NCBI GenBank assembly: GCA_015494775.1
Contig: WGAP01000119.1
Span: 1 to 5,310 of the forward strand
Source of the DNA: Flavobacteriales bacterium
GTDB taxonomy: Bacteria; Bacteroidota; Bacteroidia; Flavobacteriales; Flavobacteriaceae
Reading direction: 5' to 3'
DNA: 5,310 nucleotides
Shown: positions 1 through 5,310 of the stretch, in pieces
Layout: each line of letters starts with the position of its first letter
Position numbering within the stretch: the first letter of the stretch is position 1
Notes under the pieces: generated by a model
What the model was told of the DNA's origin: nothing
The model's database searches: none
What the model saw: only the letters and a program-made list of their open reading frames with translations
Program-made: the position numbers and the translations under genes

Positions 1-1810
1 CTTTACGATGCGCAACCTGGAACTGTTGCACAGCCCGCACGGCAAGGAAGCCACTTTGCTTCACGTGTTGGACAAAACCTACACGCCCATGGGCGGGCGG
101 CTTATCCGCCAATGGTTGGCCTTTCCGCTCAAAGACCCCGAAGCCATCAACCGCCGGCTCGACACCGTGGAACAATTGGTGCACAACGACGGTATCCGGC
201 AGGAAACGGCCGAGCATCTGCGGGGCATCGGCGATTTGGAACGTATCCTGGCACGCATTGTAACCGGCAAGGCGGGCCCGCGCGAAGTGCGCCAATTGCA
301 CCGCACGCTCGAACAAGCGGCCGCCATCCAAAAGAGCTTGACCGGCACCGGCGAAGGCCCTTTGAAGGATTTGGCCGGCGGACTGCGCGTGGAACCCGAA
401 CTGCGCCGGCTTATCCACGACACGCTGACCGATGAACCGCCCGCGGCCGTAGGCAAAGGCGAAGTTATTCGCGCCGGGGTGTCGGACGAATTGGACCGGC
501 TGCGCGACCTGCGTGAACAGTCCAAAACCTACCTGAACCGAATCCTGACCCGCGAGGCCGAACGCACGGGCATTCCTTCGTTGCGCATCGGGTTTAACAA
601 TGTGTTCGGCTACTACCTGGAAGTGCGCAATACGCACAAGGACAAGGTTCCGCCCGAATGGACCCGCAAGCAAACGCTCACGGCCGCCGAACGCTACATC
701 ACGCCCGAACTGAAATCCCTCGAAGCCGAAATCCTGGGCGCCGAGGAACGGATTTTGGAACTTGAACAACAGCTTTACGAGCAATTGCTACGCGATATCA
801 GGCAATATGTGGAATCGGTGCAAAACGACGCCCGCATCCTGGCCCGTTTGGACGTGTTGCTTTCGTTTGCCCTGACGGCTTTGCACAACAATTACACACG
901 TCCGCAAATCAACGACGGCCACGCATTGGACATCAAGCAAGGACGCCACCCGGTGATCGAACGGCACTTGCCCGAAGACCAAACCTACGTGCCCAACGAC
1001 CTGTGGATGGACCGCGACCGTCAACAAATCCTGATGATTACCGGGCCCAATATGTCGGGTAAATCGGCCTTGCTGCGGCAAACGGCCCTGATTGTGCTGA
1101 TGGCCCAAACCGGTGGTTTCGTGCCGGCGGCAAGTGCCAAAATAGGGCTGGTGGACAAATTGTTTACGCGCGTGGGTGCCAGCGACAACATTGCCATGGG
1201 CGAATCGACCTTTATGGTGGAAATGAACGAAACGGCCAGTATCCTGAACAACCTTTCGGAACGCAGTTTGATATTGCTCGACGAAATCGGGCGCGGAACC
1301 AGCACCTATGACGGTATTTCCATCGCTTGGGCCATTGCCGAATTCCTGCATGAACACCACACGCGCCCCAAAACGCTCTTTGCCACCCACTACCACGAGC
1401 TCAACGAAATGGAAAAAAGTTTCGAACGCATCCGGAATTTCCATATTGCGGTCAAGGAATATGACGGAAAAATCATTTTTATACGTAAATTGGAAACCGG
1501 TGGCAGCGAGCACAGTTTCGGTATCCACGTGGCACGCCTGGCCGGAATGCCCGATTATGTGGTGCGAAGGGCCGAACAGATGTTGAAGCAATTGGAAAAA
1601 GAACACCGCGGCGAAAAAACCAAGGAAAAAATAACCAAGGCCGCCAAGGACGAAGGGTTACAACTCACTTTTTTCCAACTGGACGACCCGCTGTTGGAAG
1701 AAGTGCGCGATTTGATATTGGAATTGGACATCAACAACCTTACGCCCGTGGAGGCGCTTAATTTATTGAACAAAATCAAAGGAAAACTCATCAAGAAAAA
1801 CAAAAAATAA
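1..1810 (+). CDS. mutS: DNA mismatch repair protein MutS (5' partial, lacks N-terminal domains)
   Basis: MutS recognises mismatched bases and, as an ATPase clamp, recruits MutL to start repair in the cytoplasm. The reading frame is open from base 2, and the ATG at base 8 is internal: the RNLEL motif it precedes lies about 260 residues into full-length MutS, so the mismatch-binding and connector domains lie left of the window. Counting from that ATG, residues 1-180 are core/lever helices and 191-235 contain the clamp signature (FGYYLEV, NTHKDKVP, ERYITPEL). The ATPase follows: Walker A GPNMSGKS at 346-353, STFMVEMNE at 400-408, Walker B LILLDEIGRGTSTYDG at 421-436 with D425/E426, and FATHYHEL at 458-465. 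SFGIHVARLAGMP lies at 503-515, and the helical C-terminal tail carries QLTFF at 552-556, a possible sliding-clamp-binding motif. All catalytic motifs are intact. It is the first visible gene of a five-gene run, 6 bp before the next start. Confidence 0.98.
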   Translation, partial: FTMRNLELLHSPHGKEATLLHVLDKTYTPMGGRLIRQWLAFPLKDPEAINRRLDTVEQLVHNDGIRQETAEHLRGIGDLERILARIVTGKAGPREVRQLHRTLEQAAAIQKSLTGTGEGPLKDLAGGLRVEPELRRLIHDTLTDEPPAAVGKGEVIRAGVSDELDRLRDLREQSKTYLNRILTREAERTGIPSLRIGFNNVFGYYLEVRNTHKDKVPPEWTRKQTLTAAERYITPELKSLEAEILGAEERILELEQQLYEQLLRDIRQYVESVQNDARILARLDVLLSFALTALHNNYTRPQINDGHALDIKQGRHPVIERHLPEDQTYVPNDLWMDRDRQQILMITGPNMSGKSALLRQTALIVLMAQTGGFVPAASAKIGLVDKLFTRVGASDNIAMGESTFMVEMNETASILNNLSERSLILLDEIGRGTSTYDGISIAWAIAEFLHEHHTRPKTLFATHYHELNEMEKSFERIRNFHIAVKEYDGKIIFIRKLETGGSEHSFGIHVARLAGMPDYVVRRAEQMLKQLEKEHRGEKTKEKITKAAKDEGLQLTFFQLDDPLLEEVRDLILELDINNLTPVEALNLLNKIKGKLIKKNKK

Positions 1811-1816
1811 AACCTT
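1794..1816 (+). promoter_or_regulatory. A-rich leader before the lipoprotein start
   Basis: The bases before the ATG at 1817 are almost all A, spanning the end of mutS and the 6-bp gap, and contain no GGAGG-like sequence. A-rich leaders without a Shine-Dalgarno sequence are common translation signals in Bacteroidota, so this probably aids initiation of the lipoprotein. It may equally be just the lysine-rich tail of MutS. I found no convincing TAnnTTTG promoter element nearby, which favours read-through from mutS. Confidence 0.3.
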
Positions 1817-2365
1817 ATGAAAAAATTGATTTGGAGCTTAATGCTTGTGTTCTTGCTAGCGGGATGCCAACAAAACAAGGGCAAAAAGCCCGCGCATTCC
1901 GATGTCGAAACCAAGCAAGTCAAAAAAGACGATTCGGCCTTGCGGTACAAAATGATCAAATTGGAAAATTTGTCGGTCGAAGAAGCGGCTAAACTTTTCA
2001 AGGATTATTTGGAAGAGGAAGGATTGTATTATCCTAAATTTCTGGATTTTAAAAAGGCCGCCAATTTGAATAACATCAAATTCGATATGAATCCTACGAT
2101 GCTTGTGATTTTCGGGCATCCCAAGGATATGGGCAAATTGATCAACGAAAATCAGGAAGCGGCCTTTGATTTGCCGTTTCGTATCCTGCTGTACCGCGAT
2201 GCCGACGGAAACCGGTGGCTTTTGTACCGCGATTTCGATTCGTTCAAGGAACAATACATCCTGACCGACCCCGAAAAGGTTTTGGATAAATACAAAAAAC
2301 TCTTGCAAGGTTTTGAAAAACGCCTTCAAGAGGTGCAAATCAAGCGTCAACATGAGCAAGCTTGA
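1817..2365 (+). CDS. Lipoprotein with a DUF302-like domain
   Basis: This 182-residue protein begins with a lipoprotein signal: MKK, a hydrophobic stretch, then the lipobox L14-A15-G16-C17, so the mature protein should start at the lipidated Cys17 and sit in the cell envelope. A polar, Lys-rich linker follows to about residue 45. Residues 52-143 resemble DUF302 (PF03625): a first helix with SVEEA, then PTMLVIFGHPK at 93-103, the helix with MGKLI, DLPFRILLYRD at 118-128, then DADGNRWLLYRDF. The family often has a DHAAGA-like segment after the first strand; here it reads DFKKAA, so the usual histidine is replaced by Phe79. The C-terminus (150-182) is a charged helix, possibly a coiled coil. The function of DUF302 is not established. 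The gene starts 6 bp after mutS and overlaps the protease gene by 14 bp. The lipoprotein call is firm; the domain call rests on recalled family patterns. Confidence 0.85.
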   Translation: MKKLIWSLMLVFLLAGCQQNKGKKPAHSDVETKQVKKDDSALRYKMIKLENLSVEEAAKLFKDYLEEEGLYYPKFLDFKKAANLNNIKFDMNPTMLVIFGHPKDMGKLINENQEAAFDLPFRILLYRDADGNRWLLYRDFDSFKEQYILTDPEKVLDKYKKLLQGFEKRLQEVQIKRQHEQA

Positions 2366-2804
2366 CCGGTTTTTCAAGAAAAAAGGTTATGTGGCCGTTA
2401 AGTTGCATCCGCTGATGCAAGCCGGCAGCGAACCCGTTCATTATTTGATCAAGGCACGCATCAACGGGCGGAAAGGGGTGTTTTTGCTGGACACCGGTGC
2501 CACACATACGATGCTGGATGCCCAAAAAGCAGGAAAATTCGGTATCGAAAGCGAAAAATTGGATGACGACATGCTTTTTGTGGGTGCTTCGGAAGATTCG
2601 CTCGACGTGCAAATGGCCCGCAAGCCCGCACGCATCCGCATCAAGGAATGGAAACGGAAAGGACTGTCTTTGTTTCTGATGGATTTGTCGCACGTGAATG
2701 AACTTCTTGCCATGGAGTTGGATGGCATTATCGGCACCGATGTTTTGCTTACCGGCAAGGCCGTGGTGGATTACGGTAACGGAAAAATGTATTTGAAACG
2801 CTAA
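2352..2804 (+). CDS. Retropepsin-like (clan AA) aspartic protease, single domain
   Basis: The 150-residue product has the layout of a bacterial retropepsin-like protease. FLLDTGATHTMLD at 44-56 carries the catalytic D47-T48-G49-A50. The hydrophobic-hydrophobic-Gly element that supports the active site is GIIGTDVL at 125-132, and the protein ends in strands (AVVDYGNGKMYLKR). Such proteins have one catalytic Asp and must pair as homodimers. There is no signal peptide or membrane segment, so it is probably cytoplasmic; the basic N-terminus (RFFKKKGY) could contact membrane or nucleic acid. The ATG at 2352 was chosen because it begins a typical N-terminus; an upstream TTG at 2313 would add 13 residues and overlap the lipoprotein by 53 bp. 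The chosen start overlaps the lipoprotein by 14 bp and its stop shares one base with the next start, suggesting coupled translation. The substrate is unknown. Short proteases of this kind occur in Flavobacteriia. Confidence 0.87.
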   Translation: MSKLDRFFKKKGYVAVKLHPLMQAGSEPVHYLIKARINGRKGVFLLDTGATHTMLDAQKAGKFGIESEKLDDDMLFVGASEDSLDVQMARKPARIRIKEWKRKGLSLFLMDLSHVNELLAMELDGIIGTDVLLTGKAVVDYGNGKMYLKR

Positions 2805-2989
2805 TGGAAGACCGGCGTTTTTGGGCAGGTTTCGTGTGGATGTCGGGGCTGGCGGTCTTGGCATGGAACCTTTATGTTTTGTTTCATGTCCACAGCCGTC
2901 CGGCCGATATGATTTTCCGTATTTTGATGTTATTGCTCATCGTATTGATAATCGTTGTGGCCTATGCACAATGGCGTCGAAGCAAATAA
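2804..2989 (+). CDS. Small membrane protein with two transmembrane segments, function unknown
   Basis: The 61-residue product has two hydrophobic stretches, about residues 7-28 (with WAGFVWMSGLAVLAWNLYVL) and 35-55 (MIFRILMLLLIVLIIVVAYA), joined by a short polar loop (HVHSRPAD). The N-terminus (MEDRR) and C-terminus (QWRRSK) are basic, so by the positive-inside rule both ends probably face the cytoplasm. I do not recognise a family. It is supported as a real gene by its ATG overlapping the protease stop by one base (taATG), its clean two-span layout and the lack of a better frame here. Its end overlaps the glycosyltransferase start by 26 bp. It could be a small membrane partner or anchor for a neighbouring product; this is inference from position only. 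Confidence 0.72.
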   Translation: MEDRRFWAGFVWMSGLAVLAWNLYVLFHVHSRPADMIFRILMLLLIVLIIVVAYAQWRRSK

Positions 2990-3905
2990 AGTCAAGCCGT
3001 TTTTGTCGGTGATTATATGCACCCGCAACAGGGAAAAACACCTGGGACGGGCTTTGCAAAGTCTGACGGAGCAGGATTACGACCCGGCCGCCTATGAAAT
3101 TATTGTGGTGGATAATAATTCCACCGACGGAACCTTGGCATTGGCACAACAATTTAGCGATGCGCATCCCGGGCACAGGATTATCGTTACCCGGGAGGAA
3201 AAAAAGGGCCTAACCTTTGCACGCAACCGCGGCATTGCCGAGGCCGGCGGTACTTATATCGCCTTTACCGATGACGATGCGGTGGTTCCCGGGGATTATG
3301 TGCGCAATATCGAACGTTGCGCCACCGAATACGGAAACCGGTATTCGGCTTGCGGAGGCAAGGTTTTACCGCTATACGAAACCGGTAAGCCGCCTGCCTG
3401 GATGAGCCGCTACATTCAAAGGGTGATTTCCATTACCGATTGGGGCGACGAGCCCAAACCCTTGAAACGTTCGTATCCGGTGGGATGTAATATGTTTTTT
3501 CACCGAAGTTTTTTCGACCGGGTGGGCCTGTTTAGCACCGATGTTTATATGCGTTCCGAAGATAAATACATTTTTTTCAAAGCCCGCAAGGAAGGCATTC
3601 CCGTTTTGTATTATCCCGCCGTATGGGTCAAGCATTTTATCGAAAAGGAACGCTACGGCTTGGATTATGTACGGCGGGTAAGTTATATCAACGGGCTATC
3701 GGACAGAATGATGATACGTTCTTTGTATGAAAGGCCCTTTGTTCCCTTGCTACGCAAGGGAATGGATTTGGGCTTGAAATTGACCGTAGCCGCAGGATTA
3801 TGGATGATGTTTGCCGTCCGGGGCCAATCCGTCAAAGGCCGGGCATTATTTGTGGCCTTGTGGAATAATTTAAAGGGTTTCCTTTTCGGCAGGCCTAACG
3901 AATAA
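2964..3905 (+). CDS. Family 2 (GT-A) glycosyltransferase
   Basis: The 313-residue protein transfers a sugar from a nucleotide-sugar donor to an unidentified acceptor, probably a surface polysaccharide or glycolipid at the inner membrane face. The GT-A fold is clear: first strand SVIICTRNR at 15-23, VVDNNSTDGT at 48-57, GLTFARNRGI at 82-91, the metal-binding DxD region TDDDA at 102-106, an acceptor-side GCNMFF at 174-179, and SED at 198-200 as the likely catalytic-base region. VKHFIEKER follows at 222-230. A hydrophobic stretch near 268-285 (LGLKLTVAAGLWMMFAV) may hold the protein to the membrane. The ATG at 2964 is the only good start: an upstream TTG at 2955 adds three residues, and later candidates would cut the first strand. 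It overlaps the small membrane gene by 26 bp, and its end overlaps the convergent secreted-protein gene by 11 bp. Donor and product cannot be told from sequence. Confidence 0.93.
   Translation: MHNGVEANKVKPFLSVIICTRNREKHLGRALQSLTEQDYDPAAYEIIVVDNNSTDGTLALAQQFSDAHPGHRIIVTREEKKGLTFARNRGIAEAGGTYIAFTDDDAVVPGDYVRNIERCATEYGNRYSACGGKVLPLYETGKPPAWMSRYIQRVISITDWGDEPKPLKRSYPVGCNMFFHRSFFDRVGLFSTDVYMRSEDKYIFFKARKEGIPVLYYPAVWVKHFIEKERYGLDYVRRVSYINGLSDRMMIRSLYERPFVPLLRKGMDLGLKLTVAAGLWMMFAVRGQSVKGRALFVALWNNLKGFLFGRPNE
3895..3905. other. Convergent overlap of two gene ends, no clear terminator
   Basis: The plus-strand glycosyltransferase stop (TAA, 3903-3905) lies beyond the minus-strand stop (TAG, read from 3897 to 3895), so the two coding regions overlap tail to tail by 11 bp. 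I found no strong GC-rich hairpin with a T tract for either direction nearby; the only candidates are 4-5 bp weak stems. Transcripts from each side may therefore run into the other gene. Confidence 0.8.
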
Positions 3906-5310
3906 GGGCGAAATGACCTTTTACCTTGCGGCCGTCGGGTAGCATGACAATATACCAATAATCGGTGGCCGGTTGCGGAACGCCGTTGTAGGTTCCGTCC
4001 CATCCCCGATCGGCATCGGTAAAGGATGCCATCAGTACGCCGTAGCGGTCATAGACATATACTTGGGTTCCCGGGGCGCGTTGAACATTGATTACATGCC
4101 AATATTCGTGTTGGCCGTCGCCGTTGGGAGTGAAATAGGGCGGCGCACCCAAAATATCCACTTCACGGCTTACCAGCCCGCAGCCGTTTTTGTCGCGTAC
4201 ATAAACGGTGTAGGTTCCCGGGTAAAGATGTTCGAAGGTGTTGCTGTCCTGATAATTCGTGCCGTCGAGGGAGTATTCGTAGTCGCCCGGACCCGAAACA
4301 TATACGGTGATGCTGTTTTCGTTGCCATTGAAATCCACTACGCTGACGCTTTCAATAGTAGCCGGCCCGGATTCGTCCACATGAACCGTTTTGTCATTGG
4401 TACAACCGAAATTGTCGGTTACCGTTACGGTATAATCGCCGGCTTGGTAAACATAAATACCTTGGGTTGTTGCACCCGTTGACCAATCATAAGCGACGAA
4501 ACCTGCCGGAGCTTCGACATAGGTGGAATCATTTTGACAAACGATATACCGGTCATCCATATTGATTTCGGGTTTGGGATGCACCACCAGGTTGAACGAG
4601 CCGATGTTGGTACAACCTGTCGTATTGTCGGTTATGGTGTAGTAAATCGTTTCGCCTCCCGGGGTTTGATTGGTATAATCGGTATTGAGCGGATTGGTTT
4701 GATTTTCGGCATCGGTTTGGGTGGCGTAGAATGTTACGGTATAATCGGCGGCATTGCGTCCGTTAAGAATATCGGGCAATGCGGCATTGAGGTCGAATTG
4801 AACAAGCCCGTCGTCATTGTCGTCGCACATTTCCAAGTCGTTCACGGTAAACACATCGGGTAGCGGATGAACAATGATGTCGAAGCTGCCTACATTGCTA
4901 CATCCGGTGTTTCCGTTGGTAACGCGGAACCACATGGTTTGGTGGTAGGGTGTGGTAGTGGTGTAGGGATCCGACAATTCATTGGTGTCGGCTTCGGCAT
5001 CGGCTTGGGTTTCATAGTATTGAACGGTATAGGTTCCCGTGCCTTGGCGGGAAGTAATATCGCTATCGCCTCCGTGCAGGTTGGTTGTAATCAGGCCCGT
5101 TTGGTCGTCGTCGCAAAATTCACGGTTGGGGATACTGTCCACCACGGGCAAGGGGTAAATTTCAATATTAGTTTGTATTTGCGTGGTATCGTTAGTGGTT
5201 GTTATGATTTGGGCGGTAACGGTATAGGTGCCGTCGGCGGAGTAAATATGCGTGCTTTCGGATTCTTTGGGGTCGCTTGGCGACGGGCCGCTTGTTCCGG
5301 TGGTGGAATC
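3895..5310 (-). CDS. T9SS-secreted repeat protein with type B sorting domain (5' partial)
   Basis: The frame is open to the right edge, giving 471 visible residues with the true start outside; a TTG read from 5151 is internal (it sits in IYPLPVVDS). In order, counting from the window edge: the end of an Ig/PKD-like domain (DGTYTVTA at 26-33), two tandem 96-residue repeats (54-149, 150-245), a PKD/SprB-like domain (246-313, with YDWSTGATT, GDYTVTVTD and GC), another beta domain (314-388, ending PGTYTVYVRDKNGCG), and the C-terminal sorting domain (about 390-471). The last has YFTPNGDGQ, VYVYDRYG, GWDGTYNG, DYWYIV and GHFALIR, the hallmarks of the CHU_C / type B T9SS signal. The protein should cross the outer membrane by T9SS and be released or attached at the surface. 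Such proteins serve in adhesion, gliding or polymer binding; the ligand cannot be told here. The complete protein is probably much longer. Confidence 0.93.
   Translation of the reverse strand, partial: DSTTGTSGPSPSDPKESESTHIYSADGTYTVTAQIITTTNDTTQIQTNIEIYPLPVVDSIPNREFCDDDQTGLITTNLHGGDSDITSRQGTGTYTVQYYETQADAEADTNELSDPYTTTTPYHQTMWFRVTNGNTGCSNVGSFDIIVHPLPDVFTVNDLEMCDDNDDGLVQFDLNAALPDILNGRNAADYTVTFYATQTDAENQTNPLNTDYTNQTPGGETIYYTITDNTTGCTNIGSFNLVVHPKPEINMDDRYIVCQNDSTYVEAPAGFVAYDWSTGATTQGIYVYQAGDYTVTVTDNFGCTNDKTVHVDESGPATIESVSVVDFNGNENSITVYVSGPGDYEYSLDGTNYQDSNTFEHLYPGTYTVYVRDKNGCGLVSREVDILGAPPYFTPNGDGQHEYWHVINVQRAPGTQVYVYDRYGVLMASFTDADRGWDGTYNGVPQPATDYWYIVMLPDGRKVKGHFALIR
3898..4143 (-). other. T9SS type B C-terminal sorting domain
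   Basis: The last 82 residues of the secreted protein begin PPYFTPNGDGQHEYW and end VKGHFALIR. The TPNGDG start, DRYG turn, GWDGTYNG segment, the PATDYWYIV strand and the basic GHF-x-L-x-R end match the gliding-motility-associated (CHU_C) C-terminal domain. It targets cargo to the type IX secretion system, whose genes must lie elsewhere in the genome. Confidence 0.93.
4576..4863 (-). repeat. Protein repeat 2 (96 residues)
   Basis: This repeat begins LPDVFTVND and ends SFNLVVHP. It carries a cysteine followed by DDNDDG (a DxNxDG loop like a calcium-binding site) and a second cysteine 71 residues after the first (TTGC). It aligns without gaps to the preceding repeat, with about 40 of 96 residues identical by eye. 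Shared blocks are YTV-x-x-Y-x-TQ-x-DAE, TN-x-L, TGC-x-N-x-GSF and VHP. Confidence 0.85.
4864..5151 (-). repeat. Protein repeat 1 (96 residues)
   Basis: This repeat begins LPVVDSIPN and ends SFDIIVHP, followed at once by repeat 2. Its first cysteine precedes DDDQTG (a DxDxTG loop) and its second (NTGC) lies 71 residues later, the same spacing as in repeat 2. The residues just before it (TNIEIYP) resemble the end of another such unit, so the array may begin further right, although the segment before that looks more like a PKD-type domain. Confidence 0.85.

Noticed and set aside
8..10. ATG at base 8 as the true start of mutS
   Set aside because: The frame is open to the left edge, and the sequence here aligns well inside full-length MutS, so this Met is internal.
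788..1606. 272-codon open frame on the minus strand inside mutS
   Set aside because: It lies wholly opposite the MutS ATPase domain, whose motifs are all intact. The translation is rich in His, Phe and Val without family motifs, as expected of an antisense shadow.
1856..2864. Two minus-strand frames (1856-2377 and 2340-2864) opposite the lipoprotein and protease genes
   Set aside because: The plus-strand frames have a lipobox, DUF302-like blocks and the DTGA motif; the minus-strand products show no recognisable domain and overlap each other.
2821..3012. 63-codon plus-strand frame overlapping the small membrane gene
   Set aside because: It is in another frame with no membrane spans or coherent composition, and its start is not placed at the protease stop. 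The 2804-2989 frame is better supported.
3872..3885. AAAGG-GTTT-CCTTT hairpin as a terminator
   Set aside because: The stem is only 5 bp and AT-rich, lies inside the glycosyltransferase coding region, and is not followed by a T tract.
3904..3922. AAGG...CCTT inverted repeat plus Ts after the glycosyltransferase stop as a terminator
   Set aside because: Four base pairs with a 9-base loop and only a short T run are too weak to support a terminator.
3973..4863. Plus-strand frames 3973-4482 and 4534-4863 rich in Gly, Ile and Val
   Set aside because: They lie opposite the T9SS protein, whose repeats and sorting domain are unmistakable. The Gly/Val/Ile bias is the mirror of its Thr/Asp/Asn/Tyr-rich codons.
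5149..5151. TTG read on the minus strand from 5151 as the start of the secreted protein
   Set aside because: The frame stays open for 53 more codons to the window edge and encodes a sensible beta-domain tail; no signal peptide follows this codon.

Overview
The window looks like chromosomal DNA from a member of the phylum Bacteroidota of moderate GC content. Three things point there. The MutS has the wording typical of that phylum (GPNMSGKSALLRQ, LTFFQLDDP). The start codons lack clear Shine-Dalgarno sequences and one has an A-rich leader. The minus-strand gene ends in a type B sorting domain of the type IX secretion system (T9SS, the CHU_C / gliding-motility-associated C-terminal domain), which is known only from this phylum. 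I cannot name a genus.

Positions 1-3905, plus strand, hold five tightly packed genes: the 3' two-thirds of mutS (DNA mismatch repair), then a lipoprotein with a DUF302-like domain, a small retropepsin-like (DTGA) aspartic protease, a 61-residue protein with two membrane segments, and a family 2 glycosyltransferase. The mutS-lipoprotein gap is 6 bp; the next three junctions overlap by 14, 1 and 26 bp. This suggests one transcript with translational coupling. There is no obvious pathway joining mismatch repair to the later genes, so the grouping may be co-transcription rather than shared function. The lipoprotein, protease and small membrane protein are the least explained part of the window.

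Positions 3895-5310, minus strand, hold the 3' end of a large secreted, repeat-built surface protein that runs off the right edge. It has an Ig/PKD-like tail, two tandem 96-residue repeats with paired cysteines and DxDxTG / DxNxDG loops, two more beta-sandwich-like domains and the T9SS type B signal. Its stop codon lies inside the end of the convergent glycosyltransferase gene (11-bp overlap), and no clear terminator hairpin separates them.

There is no intergenic stretch longer than a few bases, and I see no RNA gene, mobile element, CRISPR array or origin. The window reads as mostly ordinary core and surface-protein genes; the best candidate for something undescribed is the DUF302 lipoprotein / retropepsin / two-span membrane protein cluster.
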